Shown: positions 41,974 to 50,281, counted from the stretch's first letter. The stretch is 64,000 nt of DNA from Polyangiaceae bacterium (GCA_020846005.1 JADLEQ010000023.1:1-64000), one strand, 5' to 3'. Translations and numbers: made by a program. The notes: generated from the letters alone by a model not told the origin.

Positions 41974-41993
41974 CGCGCGGTCATGACCGCGCG
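41974..41993. promoter_or_regulatory. 20-bp perfect palindrome upstream of nirS
   Basis: CGCGCGGTCA followed directly by its reverse complement TGACCGCGCG. It lies in a 274-bp noncoding gap, 97 bp past the kynureninase-like stop and 158 bp before nirS. Either it is an operator for a dimeric regulator of nitrite reduction, or a 9-bp hairpin ending the upstream transcript; there is no U-tract. No FNR/Dnr-type TTGAT-N4-ATCAA site is visible in the gap. Confidence 0.45.
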
Positions 41994-42151
41994 CGCCGAC
42001 GGCTCCGCGTGTCGTTGGGTCTCGGCACGAAACGCGGCTCCTGACCCGCCGCGACTGACGTCCATCATACGCACGGCCTGTGCCATGCCGTACGAGGGGG
42101 CGCCGGCACATCGCGTGCACCCGCGCACCCGTGCGCCCCAGGAGACCCTTC

Positions 42152-44110
42152 ATGCGAATTCGTTCCACGGTTCCCCTCACGATGGCTGCCCTCGCGGCGG
42201 CGGCGACCTTCGCCTGCGACCAGAGGCCGACCCCCGGCGCCGGACCGTCGGCGTCCGTGTCGGCGAGCGCGGGCGCGGCGCCTCTCAGCGCCGCGGCCGT
42301 CGCCGGGCAGGCGCTGTTCGAGACGAAGTGCGCCGCCTGCCACAGCGTCGGCGAGGGCGACCGCGTCGGTCCGGACCTCAAGGACGTGGGCAAGCGCCGC
42401 GACAAGACCTGGATCGGGAAGTTCGTCCGCGACCCCGTGACGATGACGAAGGAGGACCCGATCGGGAAGGAGCTCCTCGCGAAGTACAAGGCGCAGATGG
42501 CGCCCATGGCCGTGACCGACCCGGAGCTCGATCAGCTCCTCGCGTACATCGCGGAGCAGGGCGCCTCCGGCGCGGCGGCGGCGCCCGCGGAGCCGTTCAC
42601 CGAGCTCGCGGGGGCGGACTTCGAGAAGGCGAAGGGGATCTACTTCCAGCGCTGCTCGGGCTGCCACGGGACGCTGCGGGCCGGCGCCACCGGCCCCAAC
42701 ATCCAGCCCGAGCGCACCCGGAAGCTCGGCACCAAGGCGATCAAGAACGCGCTGGTGAACGGGCTCCCCGGCGGCATGCCCCCGTGGGGGAAGGTCGGCG
42801 TGCTCTCCGACGAGGAGATCGCCCTGATGGCCAACTTCATCCAGATGGCGCCCCCCGAGCCTCCGGGCATGACGCTCGAGCAGATCAAGGCGACCCACGA
42901 GCTGAAGGTCCCCGTCGCCGATCGCCCGAAGAAGCCGGTGACGAAGCGGAACTGGCAGAACTACTTCGGCGTGATCCTGCGCGACGCGGGCCAGGTAGCC
43001 ATCTTCGATGGGGACTCCAAGGAGAAGCTCGCCATCATCCCGACGGGTTACGCGGTGCACATCCTCCGCGCGTCGTCCACGGGTCGCTACTTCTACGCGA
43101 TCGGCCGCGACGGCAAGCTCTCGCTCATCGACCTCTGGCCGGAGACGCCAACGCTCGTGGCTCAGGTGCAGGGCTGCTTCGACGCGCGCAGCGTCGACGG
43201 CAGCAAGGCCAAGGGCTGGGAGGACAAGCTGGTGATCGAGGGCTGCTACTGGCCCGCGCAGTACGTCGTCTTCGACGGGCTCACCCTCGAGCCGAAGGCC
43301 ACCCAGAACGTGCTCATGCCCGCCATCGACGGCGAGCAGCTCAAGGAGAACCGCGTCGCGGCGATCGTCGCGAGCCACCACGATCCGCTGTGGGTCGTCA
43401 ACCTGAAGGAGGCCGGGTACATCGTCCTCGTCGACTACAGCAAGCCCGGGTTCCCGATCGTCGACAAGTTCGAGACGCAGCGCTTCCTCCACGACGGCGG
43501 CTGGGACGCCAGCAAGCGGTACATCATGATGGCCGCCAACATGAAGAACGAGATGGTCGTGGTCGACGTGAAGGAGCGGAAGTTCGTCACCAAGTTCGAG
43601 ACGGGCATCAAGCCGCACCCGGGCCGCGGCGCGAACTTCCTGGATCCCCAGTACGGCTGGGTGAACGCCACCACCCACATCGGCGAGCCCAAGCTGGTCA
43701 TCTACGGCGCAGACCCCGCCAAGAAGCCCGAGCACGCGTGGAAGGTGGTGCGCGAGTTCAAGGCGGGCGGCTCGGGGAGCCTGTTCGTCAAGACGCACCC
43801 GAAGAGCCGCTGGGTCTGGTTCGACTCTCCGATGGCGGCCGAGGCGAAGGACACGCGCCAGATCTGCGTCTACGACAAGCAGGAGGCGAAGGTCCACAAG
43901 TGCTGGGCCGCACTCGAGCGCGGGCGCATCACGCACTTCGAGTTCGACAAGGAGGGCAAGGAGGTTTGGGTCTCGGGCTGGGACAAGAAGGGCGCCATCA
44001 TCGTCTACGACGACAAGGAGCTGAAGGAGATCAAGCGGATCGAGGAGGACTGGCTCGTCACGCCGACGGGCAAGTTCAACGTCTACAACACCGCGCACGA
44101 CGTGTACTGA
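42152..44110 (+). CDS. nirS: Cytochrome cd1 nitrite reductase NirS with an extra cytochrome c domain
   Basis: The product is 652 residues: a signal peptide (possibly lipoprotein, ATFAC at Cys22), a first cytochrome c domain (CAACH at 60-64), a second cytochrome c domain (CSGCH at 168-172) and an eight-bladed d1-heme propeller (about 262-652). In the propeller the proximal d1 ligand is His303 (GYAVHILR), and the two active-site histidines are His447 (RFLHDGG) and His489 (KPHPGRGANF). The end VTPTGKFNVYNTAHDVY is typical NirS. It reduces nitrite to nitric oxide in the periplasm. Classical NirS has one cytochrome c domain; here a second electron-carrier domain is fused at the front. The ATG follows GGAGA. 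Heme d1 synthesis genes follow on the same strand. Confidence 0.93.
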   Translation: MRIRSTVPLTMAALAAAATFACDQRPTPGAGPSASVSASAGAAPLSAAAVAGQALFETKCAACHSVGEGDRVGPDLKDVGKRRDKTWIGKFVRDPVTMTKEDPIGKELLAKYKAQMAPMAVTDPELDQLLAYIAEQGASGAAAAPAEPFTELAGADFEKAKGIYFQRCSGCHGTLRAGATGPNIQPERTRKLGTKAIKNALVNGLPGGMPPWGKVGVLSDEEIALMANFIQMAPPEPPGMTLEQIKATHELKVPVADRPKKPVTKRNWQNYFGVILRDAGQVAIFDGDSKEKLAIIPTGYAVHILRASSTGRYFYAIGRDGKLSLIDLWPETPTLVAQVQGCFDARSVDGSKAKGWEDKLVIEGCYWPAQYVVFDGLTLEPKATQNVLMPAIDGEQLKENRVAAIVASHHDPLWVVNLKEAGYIVLVDYSKPGFPIVDKFETQRFLHDGGWDASKRYIMMAANMKNEMVVVDVKERKFVTKFETGIKPHPGRGANFLDPQYGWVNATTHIGEPKLVIYGADPAKKPEHAWKVVREFKAGGSGSLFVKTHPKSRWVWFDSPMAAEAKDTRQICVYDKQEAKVHKCWAALERGRITHFEFDKEGKEVWVSGWDKKGAIIVYDDKELKEIKRIEEDWLVTPTGKFNVYNTAHDVY

Positions 44111-44252
44111 GCGCGAGTCGCGGCGGCGCCCCCGGTGAGACCAGCGGGGCGCGACGGGGTCGGCCACCGCCGGCCCCGTCTCCATTTCGGAGCGGTCACC
44201 CGCCGAGGCCGCGGCGCCCCTGGGCACGCATCTTGAATCCCGCCGGAGCGAC

Positions 44253-45443
44253 ATGCTGATGGTGACCGACCTCCTCCGCGCCGCGCGCGATCCCGCCGCC
44301 GCGCAGGCGACGCGCGCCAGGGCGCCGCAGCGCTTCTCCGGGCCGGCGCGCGGCGTGCCCGTGGTGGTGTGGAACGTCGTCGGGCACTGCAACCTCTCCT
44401 GCCCGCACTGCTACGCGGCCGCATCGCTGGCGCCGTCCGCGCACGATCTGCGCACCGACGAGGCGCTCCGGCTGCTCGAGCAGCTCGCCGAGACGGGCAC
44501 GCAGGTCATCATCTTCAGCGGAGGAGAGCCGCTCCTCCGTGGCGATCTCTTCGAGCTGATCGAGCGCGCCGTCGCCCTCGGCCTCTCTCCGCAGCTCTCG
44601 ACGAACGGCACGCTGCTCGACGACACGACCGCCGCGCGCCTGCGCGAGGCCGGCGTGCGCTACGTCGGGGTGAGCGTGGACGGTACGCGGCCGTTCAACG
44701 ACCGCTACCGGGGCATGGTGGGGGCCTTCCAGCGCGCCTCCGACGGCCTGCGCGCGGCGCGACGCGCGGGGATGCGCACCGGCCTCCGCCTGACGCTCTC
44801 GCGGGCGAACGCCGAGCAGCTCGAGGCGGTGCTCGCCCACGCGACGGAGCTGGGCGTCGACCGCTTCTACGTGTCGCACCTGGTGTACTCGGGGCGTGCG
44901 GCGCGCATGGCGGACGCCGATCTGTTGCCCGCGGAGTCCCGCGCGGTGCTCGAGCGGCTTTTCGAGCTCGCGCTGGGGCAGCTCGGGGACGGGGTCGGGC
45001 CGGAGGTGGTCACGGGTGGGAATGACTCGGACGGCCCGGCGCTGCTGCTGTGGTTGGAGGCTCGGCTCGGTCGCGAGGCGTCCGCGCGGGCCGAGGCGCT
45101 GCTCGCGGCGCGCGGCGGCAACTCCGCTGGCGAGAAGCTGCTGGACATCGACCACCTGGGGCGCGTGCACCCGGACCAGTTCTGGCAGGCCGCGCGGCTG
45201 GGCGACGTCCGGCACACGTCCTTCGCCGAGATCCTGCGGCACCCCCTCCTCGCGCAGCTCCGCGACCGCACCCGACTGCTGACGGGGCGCTGCGGCGAAT
45301 GTCGGTGGCTGGAGCTCTGCCGCGGATCGCACCGCGAGCGCGCGCTCGCGGTGCACCACGACCCGTGGGCGCCCGATCCTGCCTGCGTGATGACCGACGC
45401 CGAGATCGGACGCGCTCCGAGCCTACGGAAGGCCGCCCCATGA
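44253..45443 (+). CDS. nirJ: Heme d1 biosynthesis radical SAM protein NirJ
   Basis: A radical SAM enzyme of 396 residues with CxxxCxxC at Cys46, Cys50 and Cys53 (GHCNLSCPHCYA), the SAM-binding FSGGEPLL and STNGT strands, and a C-terminal SPASM-like cysteine cluster (GRCGECRWLELC, and CV near the end) for a second iron-sulfur cluster. NirJ replaces propionate side chains of 12,18-didecarboxysiroheme during d1 formation. Position directly after nirS and before nirF and nirDL supports NirJ rather than another heme-type SPASM enzyme such as AhbC/AhbD. The start is ATG 44253 (GGAG upstream) or ATG 44259. The stop overlaps nirF by 4 nt. Confidence 0.9.
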   Translation: MLMVTDLLRAARDPAAAQATRARAPQRFSGPARGVPVVVWNVVGHCNLSCPHCYAAASLAPSAHDLRTDEALRLLEQLAETGTQVIIFSGGEPLLRGDLFELIERAVALGLSPQLSTNGTLLDDTTAARLREAGVRYVGVSVDGTRPFNDRYRGMVGAFQRASDGLRAARRAGMRTGLRLTLSRANAEQLEAVLAHATELGVDRFYVSHLVYSGRAARMADADLLPAESRAVLERLFELALGQLGDGVGPEVVTGGNDSDGPALLLWLEARLGREASARAEALLAARGGNSAGEKLLDIDHLGRVHPDQFWQAARLGDVRHTSFAEILRHPLLAQLRDRTRLLTGRCGECRWLELCRGSHRERALAVHHDPWAPDPACVMTDAEIGRAPSLRKAAP

Positions 45444-46699
45444 CCCTGCTCCGGACCCACGCCATCGCGCTGGGCGCCTTGGCCGCGCTCGCCTGTCGCC
45501 AGCCCACGCTCGCCTCCGAGCCCGCGCCGGCCGCCTCGGTGTCGGCCGCCGCGTCGGCGGCACCGGCGCCGCCGCCCGGTGGGGTCGGGTCACGGGTGTT
45601 CGTGGTGGAGCGGGAGACGGAGAGCCTTGGCGTCTACGACCTGGTGTCCAGGACGTACGAGCCGGGCCGGATCCGCGGGCTCGGGAACCTGCGCCACGCG
45701 GTGATGGCGTTCTCGCCCGATCTCCGCTGGGGCTACGTCGCCACGCGGAGCGGGAAGCTCAGCCGGGTCGATCTGGCGACCCTCGAGCGCGCGGGAGACG
45801 CGGAGGTCTCGGCGAACAGCATCGACATCGCCATCGGCCAGGACGGACGCTTCGTCGCCACCGCCGAGTACCAGCCGGGCGGCGTGACGTTCCTCGACGC
45901 CAGCACGCTGGAGGTGGTCGAGCGCATCCCGGCCGAATACGAGCGGGACGGCGCGAGGGCGATCTCTCGCGCGACGGGGCTCGTCGACGCCCCCGGACAG
46001 CGCTTCGTGTGCGTGCTGATCGAAGGAGCGGAGATCTGGGTGATCGACGCCTCGGGGCCCAAGCCGGTGGTCGAGCGGCGCGTGCGGACGAGCACGGACG
46101 AGCCGTACGACGCGATGATCACGCCGGACGGTCGCTGGTATGTCGTGGGACACCTGGGCAGCGAACACGTCACCGTGCTCGATCTCGCGGCGAGCGACCC
46201 GCGCCCGCGCGAGGTCAGCCTGCGGGACCCTTCGCGAGAGTTCGCGCGCGCGGCGCCGGTGAAGCTGCCGCACCTGGCCTCGTGGGCGGTGGCGGGCAGC
46301 GGCGTGTTCGTCCCGCTGGTCGGGGAGGCGAGGATGGTCGTGCTGGACCGCGACGGCTGGGGCTTCCGCCGGAGCATCCCGGTGCGCGGACACCCCGTCT
46401 ACGCAGTGGCCGCGCCGAGCGGGCGGGAGGTGTGGGTCAGCTTCTCCGGCGCCGAGCACGACGCCTGGATCGACGTGATCGACACCACGACGCTCACGGT
46501 CGCGCGGAGCCTCCGCGTGGGGGAGCGCATCTATCACCTCGACTTCACGCCGCGCGGCTCCCACGTCCTCGTGAGCGCGAACCAGGCCGGCAGGCTCGCG
46601 CTCGTCGACGCCCGCACCTACGCGGTCGTCGACGAAGAGCCGGTGCACTCGCCCTCGGGCGTCTTCGGCGCCTGGCGCGCCTTCAGGATCGGACTATGA
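45440..46699 (+). CDS. nirF: Heme d1 biosynthesis protein NirF
   Basis: The product is 419 residues with a lipoprotein signal (lipobox ALAC, Cys19) and an Ala/Pro linker. An eight-bladed propeller related to the d1 domain of NirS follows (VFVVERETESLGVYDL, RHAVMAFSPDLRWGYVATRSGKLSRVDL, YDAMITPDGRWYVVGHLGSEHVTVLDL, VRGHPVYAVAAPSGREVWVSFSG). NirF acts in the periplasm late in d1 synthesis, and known forms bind heme d1 or its precursor. The lipid anchor agrees with reports of membrane-attached NirF. There is no cytochrome c motif, which separates it from NirN. The ATG overlaps the nirJ stop, and its stop overlaps nirDL. Confidence 0.9.
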   Translation: MTLLRTHAIALGALAALACRQPTLASEPAPAASVSAAASAAPAPPPGGVGSRVFVVERETESLGVYDLVSRTYEPGRIRGLGNLRHAVMAFSPDLRWGYVATRSGKLSRVDLATLERAGDAEVSANSIDIAIGQDGRFVATAEYQPGGVTFLDASTLEVVERIPAEYERDGARAISRATGLVDAPGQRFVCVLIEGAEIWVIDASGPKPVVERRVRTSTDEPYDAMITPDGRWYVVGHLGSEHVTVLDLAASDPRPREVSLRDPSREFARAAPVKLPHLASWAVAGSGVFVPLVGEARMVVLDRDGWGFRRSIPVRGHPVYAVAAPSGREVWVSFSGAEHDAWIDVIDTTTLTVARSLRVGERIYHLDFTPRGSHVLVSANQAGRLALVDARTYAVVDEEPVHSPSGVFGAWRAFRIGL

Positions 46700-47751
46700 C
46701 GATGAACGCTCCGCTCGCGCCCTCTAACGTCGAGAACGCGCTCGCGCGCGCGCTGCAGACCCAGGTCCCCTTCGTCGAGCGCCCGTTCGCCGCGCTCGGC
46801 GAGCCGCTCGGGCTGTCGGAGGCCGAGGTCCTCCGGGTCCTGCGTACGTGGCGGGAGGACGGTCGCCTCCGTGAGATCTCCGCGATCCTCGAGGGCAGCG
46901 CCCTCGGCTACGACAGCGCGCTCGTGGCGGGCAAGGTGCCGGAGGCGCGTCTGGACGCCGTCGCGGAGATCGTGAACGGCCACCCGACCGTCACGCACAA
47001 CTACGTGCGGGGGCACGAGTACAACCTGTGGTTCACCATCGCGGTGCCCTTCGAGATCGGGCTCGAGCGGACGCTGGAGCAGCTCGCGCGCGCGTGCGAG
47101 GTGGACCGCTTCCACGCGCTCCGGCGGACGCACACCTTCAAGGTCGGGGTGAACTTCGACCTGGAGACGCGCGCGAGCGCGACCGAGGTCGTGCCGCTCG
47201 CGGCCGCGCGGGCCGTGCGGGTCGGGGAGCGCGAGCGCTCCCTGTTCCGAGCGCTCCAGGCGCCGCTCGCGCTGGAGGAGCGCCCCTTCGCGGGGCTCGC
47301 GGCGGCGGTCGGCGCTGGCGAGGAGGAGCTCCTCGCGTTCGCGCGGGGGCACCTCGGCAACGCGATGCGCAGGTACGTCGGCACGTTCCGCCATCGGCGA
47401 CTCGGCGTGCACGGCAACGGTATGGTGGTGTGGCGCGTGCCGGAGGCGGAGCTGCCGAGGGTCGGGCCCGAGCTCGCGGCCACGCGGGAGGTGAGCCACT
47501 GCTACGCACGGAACGCCATCCCGGGGTTCCCCTATACCCTGTACAGCATGGTGCACGGACCGACGGAGGAGGCGTGCCGGGAGGTCGCCGCGGGAGCGGT
47601 CGCGCGCATCGGGGACTGGGAGCGGCTCATCCTCTTCAGCTCGCGGGAGCTGAAGAAGTGCCGCCTGCGCTACTTCTTGCCGGAGCTCGACGCCTGGCGC
47701 GCGCCGACGCCGCGGGCGTCGTCGTCGCGCGTCTCGCTGCCCGCCGCGTGA
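46696..47751 (+). CDS. nirDL: Siroheme decarboxylase, fused NirD-NirL type
   Basis: The product is 351 residues made of two AsnC/Lrp-like halves. Half one (about 10-165) has FVERPFAALGEPLGLSEAEVLRVLRTWREDGRLREISAIL and the active-site region HNYVRGHEYNLWFTIAVP. Half two (about 178-335) repeats the plan: LEERPFAGLAAAVGAGEEELLAFA...RRYVGTFRHRRLGVHGNGMVVWRVP and SHCYARNAIPGFPYTLYSMVHG. Such proteins decarboxylate siroheme at C12 and C18. Many denitrifiers need NirD, L, G and H; here one fused gene is the only copy visible. The C-terminal tail is Ala/Ser/Arg-rich and lies antisense to the end of cysG. The ATG overlaps the nirF stop by 4 nt. Confidence 0.9.
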   Translation: MTMNAPLAPSNVENALARALQTQVPFVERPFAALGEPLGLSEAEVLRVLRTWREDGRLREISAILEGSALGYDSALVAGKVPEARLDAVAEIVNGHPTVTHNYVRGHEYNLWFTIAVPFEIGLERTLEQLARACEVDRFHALRRTHTFKVGVNFDLETRASATEVVPLAAARAVRVGERERSLFRALQAPLALEERPFAGLAAAVGAGEEELLAFARGHLGNAMRRYVGTFRHRRLGVHGNGMVVWRVPEAELPRVGPELAATREVSHCYARNAIPGFPYTLYSMVHGPTEEACREVAAGAVARIGDWERLILFSSRELKKCRLRYFLPELDAWRAPTPRASSSRVSLPAA

Positions 47752-49178
47752 GGCCGCGGGGGGCGGGCCGGCCACTCGCCGACGTCCGCCGCGCCCTCCG
47801 GGTCGAACCAGCGCAGGCGCTCACGCAGCTTCACGACCTGTCCGACGACGATGAGCGTCGGCGGCTTCATGCGGGCCTCCACCGCGAGCTCGGGCAGCGT
47901 CGCCAGGGAGCCCGTCACGACCCGCTGACGGTGGGTGGTGCCCCGCTGGATGATCGCCGCCGGGGTGTCGGCGGGGAGGCCGTGGGCGATGAGCTCACGG
48001 CACAGCACCGGCAGGCCGTGGAGGCCCATGTAGACGACGACCGTCTGCCACGGGCGCGCGAGCGCCGGCCAGTCGAGGTTCATCGTGCCGTCCTTCAGGT
48101 GGCCGGTGACGAAGACGCAGGCGTGGGAGCAGTCGCGGTGCGTGAGCGGGATGCCCGCGTACGCCGCCACGCCCGCCGCCGCCGTGATGCCGGGCACCAC
48201 CTCGAAGGAGACCCCGTGCTCCGCCAGCGTCGCGATCTCCTCGCCGCCTCGCCCGAAGATGAACGGATCGCCGCCCTTCAGTCGGGCGACGCGCTTGCCC
48301 TCCGTGGCCAGGCGGACGAGGAGCGCGTTGATCTCCTCCTGCCGGAGCGCGTGGTGGTCTCGCTCCTTCCCCACGTAGATGCGATCGGCGTCCCGGCGGC
48401 ACAGCTCGACGACGGCGGGCGAGACCAGGTGATCGTAGACGATCACGTCGGCCTGCTGCATCAGGCGGAGCGCGCGGAAGGTGAGGAGATCGGGGTTCCC
48501 GGGGCCGGCGCCCACCAGGTACACCTCGCCGCGAGCCGGCGCCGGTCCGACGGAGGCGAGGCGGTCGTCGAGCCACCGCTCCGCCTCGGCTCGCTTGCCT
48601 GCCAGGACGAGCTCGGCGAAGGGGCCGTCCAGCAGCTCCTCCCAGAGCGCGCGGCGTCGCGCCGGGTCGGGCACGCGCTCCTTCAACCTGGGTCGGAGGG
48701 CGCGCGCCAGCTCGGCCAGGCGGCCGTACGTCGAGGGCAGGAGGGTCTCGAGGCGCGCCCGGAGGAGCCGCGCCAGTACCGGCGAAGCGCCGCTGGTCGA
48801 CACCGACACGACGAGCGGCGAGCGATCGACGATGGACGGGAAGAGGAACGTGCAGAGGTCTGGCGCGTCGACGACGTTGACGAGGACGCCGCGCGCCTGC
48901 GCGGCCGCCGACACGGCGGCGTTGGTCGCGGGCGCGTCCGTCGCGGCGACGACTACGAAGGCGCCGTCGACGTGCTCGGGCGCGAAGCGCTCGGCGAGGT
49001 GCTCGATACGGCCGGCCGCGGCGAGCTCGGCGAGCGAGGGGCCGAGCTCCGGCGAGGCGACGAGCACCTGCGCGCCGGCCGCGAGGAGCAGCGCGACCTT
49101 GCGCGCAGCGACCGTGCCGCCGCCCACGACGAGGGCGCGGCGGGAGGCGAGGGACAGGGAGACGGGGAGGTGGTCCAT
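47670..49178 (-). CDS. cysG: Siroheme synthase CysG (fused dehydrogenase/ferrochelatase and methyltransferase)
   Basis: The product is 502 residues. The N-terminal part (1-205) is the Met8/SirC-type precorrin-2 dehydrogenase/ferrochelatase: ALVVGGGTVAARKVALLL, VVAATDAPATNAAVSAAAQARGVLVNVVDAPDLCTFLFPSI and STSGASPVLAR. The C-terminal part (about 215-460) is the uroporphyrinogen-III methyltransferase: VGAGPGNPDLLTFRALRLMQQADVIVYDHLVS, RLKGGDPFIFGRGGEE and PGITAAAGVAAYAGIPLTHRD. It makes siroheme, here both a cofactor and the precursor for heme d1. The last 40 residues are an extra, low-complexity tail that overlaps nirDL on the other strand by 82 bp. The ATG is preceded by a C/T-rich leader with no ribosome-binding site. 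Confidence 0.95.
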   Translation of the reverse strand: MDHLPVSLSLASRRALVVGGGTVAARKVALLLAAGAQVLVASPELGPSLAELAAAGRIEHLAERFAPEHVDGAFVVVAATDAPATNAAVSAAAQARGVLVNVVDAPDLCTFLFPSIVDRSPLVVSVSTSGASPVLARLLRARLETLLPSTYGRLAELARALRPRLKERVPDPARRRALWEELLDGPFAELVLAGKRAEAERWLDDRLASVGPAPARGEVYLVGAGPGNPDLLTFRALRLMQQADVIVYDHLVSPAVVELCRRDADRIYVGKERDHHALRQEEINALLVRLATEGKRVARLKGGDPFIFGRGGEEIATLAEHGVSFEVVPGITAAAGVAAYAGIPLTHRDCSHACVFVTGHLKDGTMNLDWPALARPWQTVVVYMGLHGLPVLCRELIAHGLPADTPAAIIQRGTTHRQRVVTGSLATLPELAVEARMKPPTLIVVGQVVKLRERLRWFDPEGAADVGEWPARPPRPHAAGSETRDDDARGVGARQASSSGKK

Positions 49179-49234
49179 GGGGGCGGGGGGGGCGAAGGCG
49201 AGCGGGAGGGCGAGAGGGAGGGCGGGCGGGGAGT
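49179..49234 (+). other. G-run cluster upstream of cysG (G-quadruplex potential)
   Basis: On the plus strand, which is the template for cysG, this 56-bp stretch has a G5 and a G8 run, then five runs of three or more G with one- to five-base loops (GGGAGGGCGAGAGGGAGGGC, then GGGCGGGG). It fills the gap between the HNH gene stop and the cysG start, so the cysG leader RNA would be almost pure pyrimidine. Confidence 0.6.
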
Positions 49235-49241
49235 GAATGGG

Positions 49242-50219
49242 TCAGGCGACGCGGTCGAAGCGCTCGGCGAGGTGCCACTCCAGGGCCTCCCGGCTCGGGC
49301 GGGCATGGGGGCTCTCCGGTACGAACCGGAGGGAGCGCCCGTCGTACTCGTTGTACCGGCGGCCGTTGTTCCAGCGCTCTCGGATCTGGCGGGAGACGCG
49401 GACGCGGTAGTCAGCTCGACCCGCGGTCGGCGGTTCGATGCCCACGAGCCCGTGGTCGAAGAGCGTATGGAATTCGCTGGTGAGCAGCAGACCATTCTGC
49501 AGGTGGTTGCTCGCGGGGCCCAGGTACGGCTGGATGTGCGCCGCCTCGAGCACGGGCTCCGTGTGCTCGCCGGTGACGGCGCACTGCCGCCCGTACGCAT
49601 CGAGGACGCGGGCGCGGAACACTCGTTGCCCTTCGCGCGCGACGACCTCGGACTCGATCCGGCGGCGCTCATCATCGCGCAGGAGCTCGAACGGGCCGGC
49701 GAGATCGCGCGGCGCGGCGGCTCCGTCCTGAGCGATGGCGCTGAGGAGGACGCGCGCGCTCTCCGTGCTCCGCGTCCGACCCCCGCGCACGTTGCCTTGC
49801 GCGCTGAACCCCTGTTCGACGCCCCACGGCAGCCAGCGATGGTCCTCCCAGAAGGTCACGTCGCGTAGGAGCGTGCAGCCCAGCGGCCGGCGCATCCAGC
49901 TCTCATCACGCCTCAGCAGCCTCGCGAGCTCGGCACGCGAGTCCGCACCGGCCCGGATGCCGAACGTCTGCCAGACCCAGTTCGCGTCCGGCGCGACGAA
50001 GAAGGACGCGAAGAAGCCGTAGCCGGCGATCGCGTTCCTCGGTGACTTGAGCTTCAGAAATGACGGCTCGCCGGGCGCGGCCTTCACGACCGGGTCCTGC
50101 GCGCGCGGGTGCCAGAAGCACACCTCGTCCAGCCGCCACGGTGGCCGGCCGCGCGCCTCCCGGGAGAGGCGATCGAACCAATCCACGTTGGTCACCAGGA
50201 CGATCGGACCTTCCGGCAT
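49242..50219 (-). CDS. HNH endonuclease with PUA/EVE-like N-terminal domain
   Basis: The product is 325 residues. The C-terminal third is an HNH_2-type nuclease: FRARVLDAYGRQCAVTGEHTEPVLEAAHIQPYLGPASNHLQNGLLLTSEFHTLFDHGLVGI has the expected His, Asn and His ligands but only one Cys, so no structural zinc. The N-terminal 150 residues (VLVTNVDWFDRL...EVCFWHPRA...SFLKLKSPRNAIAGYGFFASFF) have the look of a PUA-like domain of the EVE/SRA class: W/F-x-P, then F-K-L-K-x-P-x-x-x-I-x-G-x-G. Such domains read modified bases when fused to HNH nucleases, suggesting modification-dependent restriction. The ATG at 50219 has TATCAT six bases upstream. A GTG at 50246 is the alternative. No methylase lies nearby. 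Confidence 0.8.
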   Translation of the reverse strand: MPEGPIVLVTNVDWFDRLSREARGRPPWRLDEVCFWHPRAQDPVVKAAPGEPSFLKLKSPRNAIAGYGFFASFFVAPDANWVWQTFGIRAGADSRAELARLLRRDESWMRRPLGCTLLRDVTFWEDHRWLPWGVEQGFSAQGNVRGGRTRSTESARVLLSAIAQDGAAAPRDLAGPFELLRDDERRRIESEVVAREGQRVFRARVLDAYGRQCAVTGEHTEPVLEAAHIQPYLGPASNHLQNGLLLTSEFHTLFDHGLVGIEPPTAGRADYRVRVSRQIRERWNNGRRYNEYDGRSLRFVPESPHARPSREALEWHLAERFDRVA

Positions 50220-50225
50220 GTATCG

Positions 50226-50231
50226 ATGATA
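50226..50231 (-). promoter_or_regulatory. Putative -10 element of the HNH gene
   Basis: TATCAT on the minus strand, six bases before the ATG at 50219, within the most AT-rich bases of the surrounding kilobase. No clear -35 hexamer is present. Confidence 0.4.
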
Positions 50232-50281
50232 CCGGAGCTCGGACACGATGGACGATCACCCTGGCCTCGACGCGGCGTCGA

